Below are positions 52,352-61,879 of a stretch of DNA of 64,000 nt, in pieces. Each line of letters begins with the position of its first letter. The stretch's first letter is position 1. Below the pieces are notes generated by a model. The model was not told the DNA's origin. It searched no databases and saw only the letters and a list, made by a program, of their open reading frames with translations. Source of the DNA: Maritimibacter sp. HL-12 (GTDB lineage Bacteria; Pseudomonadota; Alphaproteobacteria; Rhodobacterales; Rhodobacteraceae); assembly GCF_900177545.1 (NCBI RefSeq), contig NZ_FXBQ01000001.1:3194163-3258162 (forward strand). Reading direction: 5' to 3'. The position numbers were made by a program, and so were the translations under genes.

Positions 52352-53338
52352 CTAGTGCCCGGCGCCGGCGCGATCCACCCGCAAGCGGGGATCGACCACG
52401 TAATACAGAAGATCGACGATCAGGTTGATCACCACGAAGACCAGCGCGATCAGCATCAGGTAGGCCGCCATCACCGGCACGTCGACGAAGCGCACCGAGT
52501 TGATGAACAGAGCCCCGACGCCAGGCCACTGGAACACGGTTTCGGTGATGATCGCGAAGGCGATGATCGAGCCCAGTTGCAGACCGGTGATGGTGATCAC
52601 CGGCACCAGCGTGTTTTTCAGCGCATGGCCGAAGTGCACCGCGCGGTTGGTCAACCCGCGTGCCCGGGCGAACTTGATGTAGTCGGTGCGCAGCACCTCA
52701 AGCATCTCGGCGCGCACGAGGCGCATGATCAGGGTCATCTGGTAGAGCCCGAGGGTGATCGCCGGCAGGATCAGCGAGGCCCGGCCGCTCTCGGTCAGCA
52801 GTCCGGTGCGCCACCAGCCCCCGAGATCGACCACGTCGCCCCGCCCGAACGACGGCAGCCACTGGAACTCGACGGCGAAGACCCAGATCAGCAGCACGCC
52901 GATCAGGAAGGTCGGCAGCGAGACGCCGATCAGCGAGATCGTCATGATCGAGCTCGACAGCCAGCCACCGCGGCGCAGCGCGGTGTAGACGCCGAAACCG
53001 ACGCCGAAGATGAAGGCGAAGAATCCCGACACCAGCGCCAGTTCCAGCGTGGCGGGCAGGCGCGACAGGATCAACTCCATCACCGGCTGTTGCAGCCGGT
53101 AGGAAATGCCGAAATCGCCCACCACGGCGCGGCTGACGAAGGTGAAGAACTGGACGATGAAAGGATCGTTCAGCCCCAGCATCTCGCGCAACTCCTGCCG
53201 TTCGGCGAGCGTGGTTTCCTGCCCGACCATCGAGGCGATCGGGTCGCCCACGAAGCGAAACAGCGCAAAGGCCACGAGCGCGACCGTGAGCATGACGAGG
53301 ATGGACTGCAACAGCCGTCGGATGATGAAGGCAGTCAT
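52352..53338 (-). CDS. Oligopeptide/dipeptide ABC transporter permease (OppB/DppB-type)
   Basis: The 328-residue permease starts MTAFIIRRLLQSILVMLTV with the family's first helix. It has a FGISYRLQQPVMELILSRLPATLEL segment and the EAA loop DYIKFARARGLTNRAVHFGHALKN. It pairs with the OppC-type protein. The gene lies behind the strong terminator that follows the binding-protein gene, so it probably is expressed at a lower level. Confidence 0.94.
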   Translation of the reverse strand: MTAFIIRRLLQSILVMLTVALVAFALFRFVGDPIASMVGQETTLAERQELREMLGLNDPFIVQFFTFVSRAVVGDFGISYRLQQPVMELILSRLPATLELALVSGFFAFIFGVGFGVYTALRRGGWLSSSIMTISLIGVSLPTFLIGVLLIWVFAVEFQWLPSFGRGDVVDLGGWWRTGLLTESGRASLILPAITLGLYQMTLIMRLVRAEMLEVLRTDYIKFARARGLTNRAVHFGHALKNTLVPVITITGLQLGSIIAFAIITETVFQWPGVGALFINSVRFVDVPVMAAYLMLIALVFVVINLIVDLLYYVVDPRLRVDRAGAGH

Positions 53339-53377
53339 GGCGGATCCCCGGTTGCGGCGGTGGGTGTCATTCCCACC

Positions 53378-53414
53378 AAAAAAAACGTCCGCGTGGGCTA
53401 TGCCACGCGGACGT
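53378..53414 (-). terminator. Strong rho-independent terminator after the solute-binding protein gene
   Basis: Read on the minus strand, ACGTCCGCGTGG and CCACGCGGACGT form a perfect 12-base stem with a six-base loop, followed by eight T residues. It sits 17 bases past the binding-protein stop and inside the transporter operon. That implies partial termination and higher expression of the binding protein than of the membrane parts. Confidence 0.9.
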
Positions 53415-53430
53415 CATGGTCAAGTGCGCA

Positions 53431-55026
53431 TCACTCGAAGGTGACGGTGGTCATCCGGGGCTGGTTCTCCGGGTGAACGTCGAGGGTGATGTCGTCGCGC
53501 ATCGCGTAGGCGAGCACCTGGTTGTGCACGTTCAGGAAGACGCGGTCTTCCATCACCTGCTCCCAGATCTCGGCGATCACCGCGTTGCGCGCCTCGAGGT
53601 CGGTCATCGTGGCGAGCGACTCGATCTTGGCGTCAAGCTCCTCGTTGGCGTAGCGCGAGCCGTTGAAGGCACCGTAGGAGCCGCCGCGGCTGTGCACGAG
53701 GAAATCGAACACATATTGGCTGTCGAAGGTCGGAACCCCCCAGCCCAGCATGTAGAAATCGGTTTCCCAGTTCTCGATCAGCGGGAAGTGCAGCGAACGG
53801 GTCTGCGCCACCAGTTCGACGTCGATGTTGATCCGCGAAAGCATGCCGACCAGCGCCTGGCAGATCGCCTCGTCGTTCAGGTAACGGTCGTTCGGGCAGT
53901 TCAGCGTGACCGAGAAGCCTTCAGGATAGCCGGCCTCGGCGACCAGTTCCGCGGCGCGTTCCACGTCCGGGGTCGGGAAGGCGTGCATCTCTTCGGTCCA
54001 GCCGTTCACGAAGGGCGGCAAAGGGGCCGCCGAGGGCTGCGATTCGCCGCGCATCACGACCTGGCGGATCGCCTCGCGGTCGATCGCCATTGCCATGGCT
54101 TCGCGCACTTCGGGCTTGGCGAAGGGATTGTCCTCGGCGTTGGAGGAGTCCAGCGTCTCCGAGGTCATGTCGTAGGAGAAGAAGATGTTGCGGTTTTCCG
54201 GACCGCGCACAACCTTGACGCCGTCGGTCTGTTCAAGCCGCGCGATGTCCTGCACCGGCACGTCCTGCACGATGTCGACCTCGCCCGAAAGCAGCGCGGC
54301 CACGCGGGTCGCGGCTTCGGAGATCGGGGTATAGATGATCTCGGTCACTTCCGGCGCATCGTCCCAGTGATCTTCGAATACCTCGAGCACGGTGCGCACT
54401 TCCGGGTCGCGCTCGACGAGCTTGTAGGGGCCGGTGCCATTGGTGTTGCGCACCGAATAGGCTTCCTCGCCGGCGGCGAAGTTCGGCGAGGTCTCGACGT
54501 CGTTGGCCTCGGCCCAGGCCTTCGACATGATGAAGGTGTTGGTGAGGTTCTGCACATAGAGCGGGGCCGGGCCCGACATGCGCACATGCACAGTGGTGTC
54601 GTCGACCGCCGTCACTTCCTCGACGGCGGCGTGCAGCGCGGCCATGCCCGACGGCGGGGTGCGGGCGCGGTCGAGCGAGAACACCACGTCTTCGGCGGTC
54701 ATATCGGTGCCGTCGTGGAATTTCACGCCTTCGCGGATCTTGAACACCCAGACGCTGTCGTCGTCCTCGCTGATGCCCCATTCGGTGGCGAGGCGCGGCA
54801 CCAGCGTGCCGTCGTCGGCGCGGCCCACGAGGGTTTCGTAGATATGGTGGTTAAGGGTGTGAGTCGGCCCCTCGTTCTGGCTGTGCGGGTCCATCGTCAG
54901 CGCATCGCCGACGCGCGCCCAGCGCAGGGTTTCGGCACTCGCCGCGCCGGTCAGCGCCAGCGATACCGCCGCCGCGCCAAGCATGAGCCGGCTGCGCGAG
55001 GTCTTGAGGATATGATGCATGGACAT
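53431..55026 (-). CDS. Oligopeptide/dipeptide ABC transporter periplasmic substrate-binding protein (family 5)
   Basis: The 531-residue protein has a signal peptide (after MSMHHILKTSRSRLMLGAAAVSLALTGAASA). It has SBP_bac_5 features: LRWARVGDALTMDPHSQNEG, the WVFKIREGVKFHDGTDMTAEDVVFSLDRA block, and APLPPFVNGW. I start at 55026, where GGGAGA lies six bases before ATG. Family-5 proteins bind peptides, nickel, glutathione and other solutes, so the substrate is open. A CCGGCTC/GAGCCGG near-palindrome at 55057-55071 lies upstream. Confidence 0.93.
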   Translation of the reverse strand: MSMHHILKTSRSRLMLGAAAVSLALTGAASAETLRWARVGDALTMDPHSQNEGPTHTLNHHIYETLVGRADDGTLVPRLATEWGISEDDDSVWVFKIREGVKFHDGTDMTAEDVVFSLDRARTPPSGMAALHAAVEEVTAVDDTTVHVRMSGPAPLYVQNLTNTFIMSKAWAEANDVETSPNFAAGEEAYSVRNTNGTGPYKLVERDPEVRTVLEVFEDHWDDAPEVTEIIYTPISEAATRVAALLSGEVDIVQDVPVQDIARLEQTDGVKVVRGPENRNIFFSYDMTSETLDSSNAEDNPFAKPEVREAMAMAIDREAIRQVVMRGESQPSAAPLPPFVNGWTEEMHAFPTPDVERAAELVAEAGYPEGFSVTLNCPNDRYLNDEAICQALVGMLSRINIDVELVAQTRSLHFPLIENWETDFYMLGWGVPTFDSQYVFDFLVHSRGGSYGAFNGSRYANEELDAKIESLATMTDLEARNAVIAEIWEQVMEDRVFLNVHNQVLAYAMRDDITLDVHPENQPRMTTVTFE

Positions 55027-55161
55027 CTCTGTCTCCCTGTTTCGGTTTCTTTTTCCCCGGCTCAGAGCCGGATGGAGCATGGCAAGAGGTTCAAGATAAC
55101 TGATCAAGGAGTCAATTCCTTTTCCGACGTTCCGTGACGGGAGCATCGCTGCAACGCGGCC

Positions 55162-56142
55162 TCATCCCGCCGGCAGGCCGCCATATGTGCGTTCGCCAAG
55201 CGGGTGCCGGGCGATCAGCGCATGGAAACGGTCGAGCAGCGCGGCCTCGGCCGCGGCGCGCTTGCGGCGCGGGTTGGACAGCAGGAAGATGTCGATCGCC
55301 GGCAACCGGGTGAGCGGCGGCAACTGGCGCAGGAGACCGAGTTTCACGTCGCGTTCGGCGACGTGAACGGGCAGGCCCCCCACGCCGATATTCGCGATGA
55401 TCATGCGGCGGATCTCGGGCAGGTTGGCCGAAACCCCGCGCAGCCCCGGGGCCAGCCGCGCCCGCTCGCGCAGCCGGGTGACGGCATCGAGCGGGCCGCC
55501 GTCAAGCTCGGTCTGGAATGCCACCGAAGCCTCGCCGCGCAGGTCGGCCATGGCGATCTCGGGCTTGCCGAACAGCCGGTGTCGCGGGCCGCAATAGAGC
55601 GCGAAATACTCGCGGTAGAGCACCCGGGCGTCGAGCGACTTGGGAACCGCGCCAAGCAGGCAGATGCCGAGGCTGGCGCGGTTCTGCTCGATCCGCGCGA
55701 CCACCTCGGTGCTCTCCGCCACCACGACCGAAAAAGTGACCTTGGGGTTTTCCCGGGCAAAGGTTTCGAGCACGCTGTCGACATGCGGGCTGACCACGTG
55801 GCTCGCCGAGACGATGCTGATATGGCCGGTCAGTTCCTCGCCGCCCGCCTGCAGGAGCGACGGGATCTGCGCCACCGATCCAAAGATCGTGGAACACTCC
55901 GAATAGAGCGCCCGGCCCGCGCGGGTGACGCGGAACTGGTTCGGCTTGCGCTCGACGAGACGCTGGCCGACGCTGTCTTCCAGCCGTTTGAGCGCGCTGG
56001 AAATCGTCGGCTGTTTCAACCCCAGAAAATTGGCCGCGCGGGTCACGCCGCCTTGCTCCACCACCACCATGAAGGTGCGCAGGAGGTTCCAGTCGAGAGT
56101 CCAGGGGAAGCGTTGTTCGTAGGGCCGGAGCATAGATTTCAT
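55162..56142 (-). CDS. LysR-family transcriptional regulator
   Basis: The 326-residue protein has the LysR N-terminal HTH: DWNLLRTFMVVVEQGGVTRAANFLGLKQPTISSALKRLEDSVGQRLVER at about residues 17-65. A two-lobe effector domain follows (HISIVSASHVVSPHVDSVLETF...). I start at the ATG at 56142; a TTG one codon upstream and an ATG three codons downstream are also possible. It lies between the Opp-type operon (same strand) and the divergent amino-acid operon, and could control either. The intergenic region has a CATCAATGATG dyad at 56140-56150. Confidence 0.92.
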   Translation of the reverse strand: MKSMLRPYEQRFPWTLDWNLLRTFMVVVEQGGVTRAANFLGLKQPTISSALKRLEDSVGQRLVERKPNQFRVTRAGRALYSECSTIFGSVAQIPSLLQAGGEELTGHISIVSASHVVSPHVDSVLETFARENPKVTFSVVVAESTEVVARIEQNRASLGICLLGAVPKSLDARVLYREYFALYCGPRHRLFGKPEIAMADLRGEASVAFQTELDGGPLDAVTRLRERARLAPGLRGVSANLPEIRRMIIANIGVGGLPVHVAERDVKLGLLRQLPPLTRLPAIDIFLLSNPRRKRAAAEAALLDRFHALIARHPLGERTYGGLPAG

Positions 56143-56280
56143 CAATGATGTAAATTTTCATTATCTATTTGCATGATGATGGCGGCCATGCAAGCGTCTG
56201 ACGCAGGGCGCGTACCGCTCGATCGTCGCGACAGGTGCGGGCCGAACCAATAACCAACGCGACCGACATGGGAGATATAT

Positions 56281-57060
56281 ATGACTACGCGTAGGACACT
56301 TGTGAAATCGGTGGCCGCGGCGGGGATCGCCGCGATGGGCCTTGGCTTTGCCTCCGTGGCCGTGGCCGAGGAACTCGACACCATCAAGGAAAAGGGCGTG
56401 ATGCGGATCGCCATGAGCGGCGCCTACCCGCCGTTCAACTTCGTCAACGACCAGAACGAGGTGGTTGGCTTCGACGCCTCGATCGGCACCGAGATCGTCG
56501 AGCGCATGGGCCTCGAGGTGGAGATCATCACCACCAACTGGGACGGCATCATCGGCGGGCTGCTCGCCAACAAGTACGATGCCATCGTCGGCTCGATGAC
56601 GATCACCGAGGAACGTGACGAGGTGGTGGATTTCGTCGGCCCCTACTACACCACCAAGCGCGCCATCTTCACCAACCCCGGCAGCGAATTCACCTCGATC
56701 GACCAGCTCGATGAGGCCGATATCGGTGTGACGCTCGGTGAAACCCACGAGGAATGGGCGCGTGATCGGGGCTGGACCGTGCGCACCTACAAGGGCCTGC
56801 CGGAACTCCTGCTCGAGCTCGAGAACGGCCGCGTCGATGCGATCGTCAACGATTCGATCGCCGCGATTCTCGCGATGGGCGAGAAGGGCCAGGAGTTCGA
56901 GACCATCGAGTTCGAAACCGAGGAATTCGGTGCCGGGATCGCGATCCGCGAAGGCAACCCGGAGCTCGCCGCCGCGATGCAGGCCGCGCTCGACGAGATG
57001 ATGGAAGACGGCACCTATACCGAGATCGCCATGGAATGGGTCGGCGCCGATATACGCTGA
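56281..57060 (+). CDS. Polar amino-acid ABC transporter periplasmic substrate-binding protein
   Basis: The 259-residue family-3 binding protein has a signal peptide (MTTRRTLVKSVAAAGIAAMGLGFASVAVA), then VMRIAMSGAYPPFNFVNDQN, a hallmark of this family. The ligand-clamping Arg/Asp are expected in EERDEVVDFVGPYY. It is first in the rightward operon. A strong hairpin follows it before the creatininase gene. Amine- or amino-acid-like substrates are expected. Confidence 0.93.
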   Translation: MTTRRTLVKSVAAAGIAAMGLGFASVAVAEELDTIKEKGVMRIAMSGAYPPFNFVNDQNEVVGFDASIGTEIVERMGLEVEIITTNWDGIIGGLLANKYDAIVGSMTITEERDEVVDFVGPYYTTKRAIFTNPGSEFTSIDQLDEADIGVTLGETHEEWARDRGWTVRTYKGLPELLLELENGRVDAIVNDSIAAILAMGEKGQEFETIEFETEEFGAGIAIREGNPELAAAMQAALDEMMEDGTYTEIAMEWVGADIR

Positions 57061-57074
57061 CCTGCTCTCTCTCT

Positions 57075-57099
57075 GGCCCGCCGGTTGCCCCGGCGGGCC
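57075..57099 (+). terminator. Strong hairpin between binding-protein gene and rest of operon
   Basis: GGCCCGCCGG and CCGGCGGGCC form a perfect ten-base stem around TTGCC. No T run follows (AATTCTCC). It is more likely an mRNA-stabilising or attenuating element that raises the level of the binding protein than a full terminator. Confidence 0.6.
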
Positions 57100-57122
57100 A
57101 ATTCTCCTGACATGGCAAGAAC

Positions 57123-57914
57123 ATGACCCCTCAGTACGGAAAACTGACCTGGGAACAGGTGCGCGATGCCGACAAGGATCGCGTGGTGATTCTCAACGTC
57201 TCGGCAACCGAGGACCACGGCCCCCACATGCCGCTCGACACCGATACGGTGCTCGGCATGGCGGTCGCCAATGGCGTGGCCGAGATGGCCCCCGACGAGG
57301 TCTTCGTGATGCCGCCGATCGCCTACGGCTTCAACGAGCACCACAAGGACTTTCCGGGCGTGATCTGGATTCAGCCCGAAACCCTGATCGCCTTCGTTTG
57401 CGACGTGACGAAGTCGCTCGCCCACCACGGCTTCCGGCGTATTCTCCTGCTCAATTCGCACGGATCGAACCATCCGGTGCTCGATCTCGCCGCGCGCAAG
57501 ACGGTGATCGAGACCGAGATCATCTGCGTCTCGGCGTCCTACTGGAACCTCTGCGCCGACCGGATCAACGAACACCGCAAATCCGAGATCGGCGGGATCG
57601 CCCATGCCGGTGAATTCGAGGCGGCGATGTATGCCCACCTCGAACCCGAGCACGTCAATCTCGACAAGGCGGCGAACCAGAACCTGCATGATCCGAACAG
57701 CCGGTTTTTCAACCTCGACCTGGCGCGCGGCGGCGGCAAGGCGATGCTGATGCGCTGGTGGTCGGCGGTCTCGCCAGACGGCACCATGGGCGACCCGACG
57801 GTCGCCGACCCGGAAACCGGCAAGCAATTCCTGCGCGCCGCGATCGAGGAAACCACCGCGCTGGTGCGCGAAATCCGGGCGTTGCCGATCTTGCAGCGCA
57901 AGGATCACCACTAG
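57123..57914 (+). CDS. Creatininase-family amidohydrolase
   Basis: The 263-residue protein matches the creatininase family of metal-dependent cyclic amide hydrolases. The N-terminal ATEDHGPHMPLDTDT block carries the Glu, His and Asp ligands. LLNSHGSNHPVLDLAAR replaces the more usual NGHGGN, and the late HAGEFEAAMYAHL provides the third set. Family members open creatinine or other lactams, or cleave formamide-type pterins; the substrate is unknown here. Its place between transporter genes implies action on the imported compound. Confidence 0.9.
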   Translation: MTPQYGKLTWEQVRDADKDRVVILNVSATEDHGPHMPLDTDTVLGMAVANGVAEMAPDEVFVMPPIAYGFNEHHKDFPGVIWIQPETLIAFVCDVTKSLAHHGFRRILLLNSHGSNHPVLDLAARKTVIETEIICVSASYWNLCADRINEHRKSEIGGIAHAGEFEAAMYAHLEPEHVNLDKAANQNLHDPNSRFFNLDLARGGGKAMLMRWWSAVSPDGTMGDPTVADPETGKQFLRAAIEETTALVREIRALPILQRKDHH

Positions 57915-57926
57915 GGAGGCGCGGCG

Positions 57927-58574
57927 ATGGATATCGACCTGATGATGCGGGTCTACCCCTTCTTTCTGACGGCGGCCTGGGTGACGGTGCAGCTTTCGGT
58001 CTATACCGCGCTGCTCGGCCTTGCCTGCGGCGCGCTCGGGGCCTCGATGCGGCTCTCGCGCCATGCCCTGCTGCGCTTCATCGGTGCTGCCTACGTCAGC
58101 GTCTTTCGCGGCACGCCGGCACTGATCCAGCTTTTCATCCTCTATTTCGGCGGGCCGCAGATCGGCATCCAGCTCACCGCCTTCGAGGCCGGCGTGATCG
58201 GGCTCGGCGTCAACATCGGTGCCTACATGACCGAGACGATCCGCGGCTCGATCATCGCCATCGACAAGGGCCAGCGCGAGGCCGCCCGCACGCTCGGGAT
58301 GAGCGGCTGGCAAACGATGCGCAAGGTGATCCTGCCGCAATCCGCGCGGCTGATGATCCGCCCGCTCGGCGTCAACATCAACGCGCTGATCAAGGGCACT
58401 GCGCTGGTGGCGGCGATCTCGGTGGTGGAACTGACCTATACCGCCCAGCGCTACATCGGCTCGACCTACAAGCCCTTCGAGATGTTCATGCTTTCGGGCG
58501 TGCTCTACATGGTCATCATCTACGGCACCGGCCAGGCCATCAAGTGGCTCGACCGCAAGGCGCGCATCGTATGA
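57927..58574 (+). CDS. Amino-acid ABC transporter permease (HisM/GlnP-type)
   Basis: The 215-residue permease has about five membrane helices and the ATPase-contact loop EAARTLGMSGWQTMRKVILPQSARL. The early YVSVFRGTPALIQLFILYFGGP is the usual HisMQ-family pattern. It starts 12 bases after the creatininase gene. Confidence 0.95.
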   Translation: MDIDLMMRVYPFFLTAAWVTVQLSVYTALLGLACGALGASMRLSRHALLRFIGAAYVSVFRGTPALIQLFILYFGGPQIGIQLTAFEAGVIGLGVNIGAYMTETIRGSIIAIDKGQREAARTLGMSGWQTMRKVILPQSARLMIRPLGVNINALIKGTALVAAISVVELTYTAQRYIGSTYKPFEMFMLSGVLYMVIIYGTGQAIKWLDRKARIV

Positions 58575-58601
58575 GCCGCGCGCGTCACAAGGGAGGCCGC
58601 C

Positions 58602-59258
58602 ATGGGTCTTGATTTCACCGTTGTCCCCGGCTACCTCGATTTCATCCTGCTCGGGGTGCTCTGGACCATCGCCATCACCATCGGCGCAGCACTTCTGAGC
58701 TTTTTCATCGGGATTTTCTTCGCGGTCATCGCGCTTTACGGCCCGTGGTTCATCCGGCTGCCGTTTCGCGCCTTCGAATGGCTGTTCATGGGAACGCCAC
58801 TGCTGCTGCAACTCTTCCTGATCTATTTCGGCCTCGTCCAGATCGGTATCGACCTGCCCGCCTTCGTGGCCGGTGTGATCGGGTTGGGGCTGCATTTCGC
58901 GGTCTACAATTCCGAACTGATCCAGACCGCGATCATCGCCGTCGACCGCGGCCAGATGGAGGCCGCGCGCACCCTCGGACTGTCGCGCGGGCAGGCGCTG
59001 CGCAAGGTGGTGGTGCCGCAGGCGGTGCGCGACGTGATCCCGCCGATCGGCAACAACATGATCGCGCTCCTGAAGGACTCGGCCCTGGTTTCGGTGATCG
59101 GGGTGTCGGAACTGACGCTTTCGGCGCAGCGCGCCATCGGCAACACCTACCGGCCGTTCGAGTTCTACGTCGTTGCCGCCGCATTCTACTACCTCATCAA
59201 CCTCGGCATGGAATGGGTGCTGCGCCGGATCGAGCGCCGCATCCAGGCCGCCCGCTGA
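58602..59258 (+). CDS. Amino-acid ABC transporter permease (HisQ/GlnP-type)
   Basis: The 218-residue permease has the same five-helix plan as its partner, the EWLFMGTPLLLQLFLIYFGLV pattern, and the contact loop EAARTLGLSRGQALRKVVVPQAVRD. The two permeases form a heterodimer with the ATPase downstream. Confidence 0.95.
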   Translation: MGLDFTVVPGYLDFILLGVLWTIAITIGAALLSFFIGIFFAVIALYGPWFIRLPFRAFEWLFMGTPLLLQLFLIYFGLVQIGIDLPAFVAGVIGLGLHFAVYNSELIQTAIIAVDRGQMEAARTLGLSRGQALRKVVVPQAVRDVIPPIGNNMIALLKDSALVSVIGVSELTLSAQRAIGNTYRPFEFYVVAAAFYYLINLGMEWVLRRIERRIQAAR

Positions 59259-59276
59259 GCGAAGGGAACCCCAGCC

Positions 59277-60050
59277 ATGACCGACCAGAAACCCTTCCTC
59301 GATATCCGCAACGCCCAGAAAAGCTACGGCGATCTCGAGGTGCTCAAAGATATCAGCCTGCAGGTGCAGCGCGGCCAGATCGTCGCCATCATCGGCCCTT
59401 CCGGCTCGGGCAAGTCCACCCTCCTGCGCGCGATCAACGATCTCGATCCGCTCACCGGCGGCGAGGTCTGGCTCGAAGACATGCAGATCAACAAGAAGCT
59501 GCCGCACCGGCAGTATGAAAAGCATATCAACCAGGTGCGCCAGAACATCGGCATGGTGTTTCAGCACTTCAACCTGTTCCCGCACCTCTCGGTGCGCGGC
59601 AACGTCACGCTGGCCCCGAAGATGCTCAAAGGCATTTCCGACGACGAGGCCAACGCCCTTGCCGAGGAACAGCTCGAAAAGGTCGGCCTGCTCGACCGGA
59701 TCGACTACTACCCCTCCCGGCTTTCCGGCGGCCAGAAGCAGCGCGTGGCGATCGCCCGCGCGCTGGCGATGAAACCCAAGGTCATGCTGTTCGACGAGGC
59801 CACGTCGGCGCTCGACCCGGAACTGGTCGAGGAGGTCAACCTGGTGATGAAAAAGCTCGCCGAGGAGCACATGACGATGGTCATCGTCACCCACGAGATG
59901 GGCTTTGCCGAGGCGGTCTGCGACCGGGTGCTGTTCATGGATCAGGGCGTGGTGGTGGAGGAGGGACCGCCTTCCAAGATCTTCCGCAACCCCGACAACG
60001 AACGCACCCAGAACTTCCTGCGAAAACACCTCGCCAACGCCAACAGGTAA
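59277..60050 (+). CDS. Amino-acid ABC transporter ATP-binding protein (GlnQ-type)
   Basis: The 257-residue ATPase has Walker [10 protein letters not shown], signature [19 protein letters not shown], Walker [15 protein letters not shown] and the H-loop VTHEMGFA. These are the standard motifs for polar amino-acid importers. It starts 18 bases after the second permease. Confidence 0.97.
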   Translation: MTDQKPFLDIRNAQKSYGDLEVLKDISLQVQRGQIVAIIGPSGSGKSTLLRAINDLDPLTGGEVWLEDMQINKKLPHRQYEKHINQVRQNIGMVFQHFNLFPHLSVRGNVTLAPKMLKGISDDEANALAEEQLEKVGLLDRIDYYPSRLSGGQKQRVAIARALAMKPKVMLFDEATSALDPELVEEVNLVMKKLAEEHMTMVIVTHEMGFAEAVCDRVLFMDQGVVVEEGPPSKIFRNPDNERTQNFLRKHLANANR

Positions 60051-60056
60051 TCCCCG

Positions 60057-61391
60057 ATGTCGAACCTCTTCTACCAGTCGCGCCAGCCGCGGCCATTTCT
60101 GGACCGTGGCGAAGGCATCTATCTCTACGACGTGGACGGCAAGCGCTACATCGACGGCTCGTCGGGCGCGATGGTCTCCAACATCGGCCATTCCAACCCG
60201 CGCGTGCTCGCGGCGATGCAGGCGCAGATGGCGCGCGCCACCTTCGGCTACCGGCTGCATTTCCGCACCGAACCCTCCGAGGCGCTGGCGACGAAAACCG
60301 CCTCGCTGATGCCCGAGGGGCTCGACCGGGTGTTCTTCGTCTCCGGCGGTTCGGAAGCGGTGGAAAGTGCGATCAAGCTCGCCCGGCAATATGCGCTCAC
60401 GCAAGGGCAAGGCAGCCGCTGGAAGGTGATCTCGCGCTTCCCCTCCTACCACGGCTGCACGCTGGGCGCGCTCGCGCTCACCGGCTACGACCCGCTCGCG
60501 CGGCCGTTCGATCCGATGATGCGCGACATGCCCAAGATCGCGGCCCCCACAACCTATCTCGACCGCGACAACCTCACCGAGGCGGAGCGCGGGCTGAAAT
60601 ATGCCGAGCTTCTGCGTGACGAGATCCTCGCGCAAGGGCCCGACAGCGTGCTCGCCTTCATCATGGAGCCGGTCGGCGGCGCCTCCACCGGCGCGCTGGT
60701 GGCCCCCGACAGCTATTACGGGCGTATCCGCGAAATCTGCGATGAGTTCGGCATCCTCCTGATCTACGACGAGGTGATGACGGGGGCAGGGCGCACCGGC
60801 AAATTCCTTGCCGCCGAGCACTGGGGGATTACCCCCGATATCGTCGCGCTCTCCAAGGGCTTCGCCGCCGGCTACGCGCCGCTCGGCGCGATGGTGGCGC
60901 GGGGCGACATCGTCGAGGCGGTGCTCGACGCGGGCGGCTTCCTGCACGGCTTCACCTATGCCGGCAACCCGCTCGCCTGCGCCGCCGGGCTGGCGGTGAT
61001 CGACGAGATCGAGCGCGCCGGGCTGGTGGAGAACGCCGCGCGGATGGGCGCAGTGCTCAAGGCCCGGCTCGAAGGGCTGATGGTGCGCTATCCCTTCATC
61101 GGCGACGTGCGCGGGCTGGGGCTGCTGCTCGCCTTCGAGATGGTCTCCGACCGCGAGACGATGGAGCCGCTGCCGCCGTCTCTGAACGCCCATTCCCGAC
61201 TGGTCGATCTCGCCTATGAGCGCGGGCTGATCATCTACTCGCGCCGCACCCGCGGCGGCATCACGGGCGACCATTTCATGATCGCACCCCCGCTGATCAT
61301 CACCGAGGCACAGATCGACGAGATGATGGCGCTCCTGACCGACGCGCTCGACGCCTTCGCGCTGGAAGCCGGGCTGGCGGTAGCGGCGTGA
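60057..61391 (+). CDS. Class III (omega) aminotransferase
   Basis: The 444-residue PLP enzyme has the N-terminal GIYLYDVDGKRYIDGSSG block. It has FVSGGSEAVESAIKLARQY, the Asp in LIYDEVMTGAGRTG that contacts the pyridine nitrogen, and the PLP-Lys in ALSKGFAAGYAPLGA. The family transfers omega-amino groups, such as those of beta-alanine, GABA, taurine or ornithine side chains. It likely removes an amino group from the imported compound. It starts six bases after the ATPase gene. Confidence 0.95.
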   Translation: MSNLFYQSRQPRPFLDRGEGIYLYDVDGKRYIDGSSGAMVSNIGHSNPRVLAAMQAQMARATFGYRLHFRTEPSEALATKTASLMPEGLDRVFFVSGGSEAVESAIKLARQYALTQGQGSRWKVISRFPSYHGCTLGALALTGYDPLARPFDPMMRDMPKIAAPTTYLDRDNLTEAERGLKYAELLRDEILAQGPDSVLAFIMEPVGGASTGALVAPDSYYGRIREICDEFGILLIYDEVMTGAGRTGKFLAAEHWGITPDIVALSKGFAAGYAPLGAMVARGDIVEAVLDAGGFLHGFTYAGNPLACAAGLAVIDEIERAGLVENAARMGAVLKARLEGLMVRYPFIGDVRGLGLLLAFEMVSDRETMEPLPPSLNAHSRLVDLAYERGLIIYSRRTRGGITGDHFMIAPPLIITEAQIDEMMALLTDALDAFALEAGLAVAA

Positions 61392-61879
61392 CGGGGCACA
61401 CCGATATCCGGCCCGCGCGGCCCGACGACGCACCCGCGATCGCTGAAATGCTGGTACGCATGGGCGAGGATCTGAACGATCCGCCCTCGGCCACCGAGGC
61501 CACGATCCGGGCGGATGGTTTCGGCCCCGCTGCACGGTTCTCCACCCTCATCGCGGAAGCGGATGGCCGCCCGGTCGGCTTCACGCTCTATTTTCCGCAT
61601 TACTCCACCACGCGCGGCGGCCCGGGTGTCTACCTTCAGGACATCTGGACCGCGCCCGAACAGCGCGGGCAGGGGCTTGGCGCGGCGCTTCTGGCCGCCG
61701 TCGCCGCCCGCGCGGCGCGCGACTGGGGCGCGGGCTATCTCGCGCTCAGCGTCCACGGCCACAATGCCGATGCCGAACGGCTCTACAGCCGCCTCGGCTT
61801 CACCCCCGACCGGGGCCTGCGCCCGATGGCGCTGACCGGCGAAGGCTTCTCCGCGCTGGCCGGGGAGGGCGTGGCATGA
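61388..61879 (+). CDS. GNAT-family N-acetyltransferase
   Basis: The 163-residue protein has the acetyl-CoA loop DIWTAPEQRGQGLGAALL (motif A) and LSVHGHNADAERLYSRLGF, the typical GNAT C-terminus. It begins with a GTG that overlaps the aminotransferase stop (GTGA) and ends overlapping the CoA-transferase subunit A gene (ATGA). Such tight coupling suggests that it acts on an intermediate of the same pathway, probably acetylating an amine. Confidence 0.92.
   Translation: MTGHTDIRPARPDDAPAIAEMLVRMGEDLNDPPSATEATIRADGFGPAARFSTLIAEADGRPVGFTLYFPHYSTTRGGPGVYLQDIWTAPEQRGQGLGAALLAAVAARAARDWGAGYLALSVHGHNADAERLYSRLGFTPDRGLRPMALTGEGFSALAGEGVA

Noticed and set aside
57015-61535. Antisense open frame of 1506 codons across the amino-acid operon
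   Set aside because: Despite its length it crosses five confidently identified genes and gaps between them and shows no domain; it is a codon-bias shadow.
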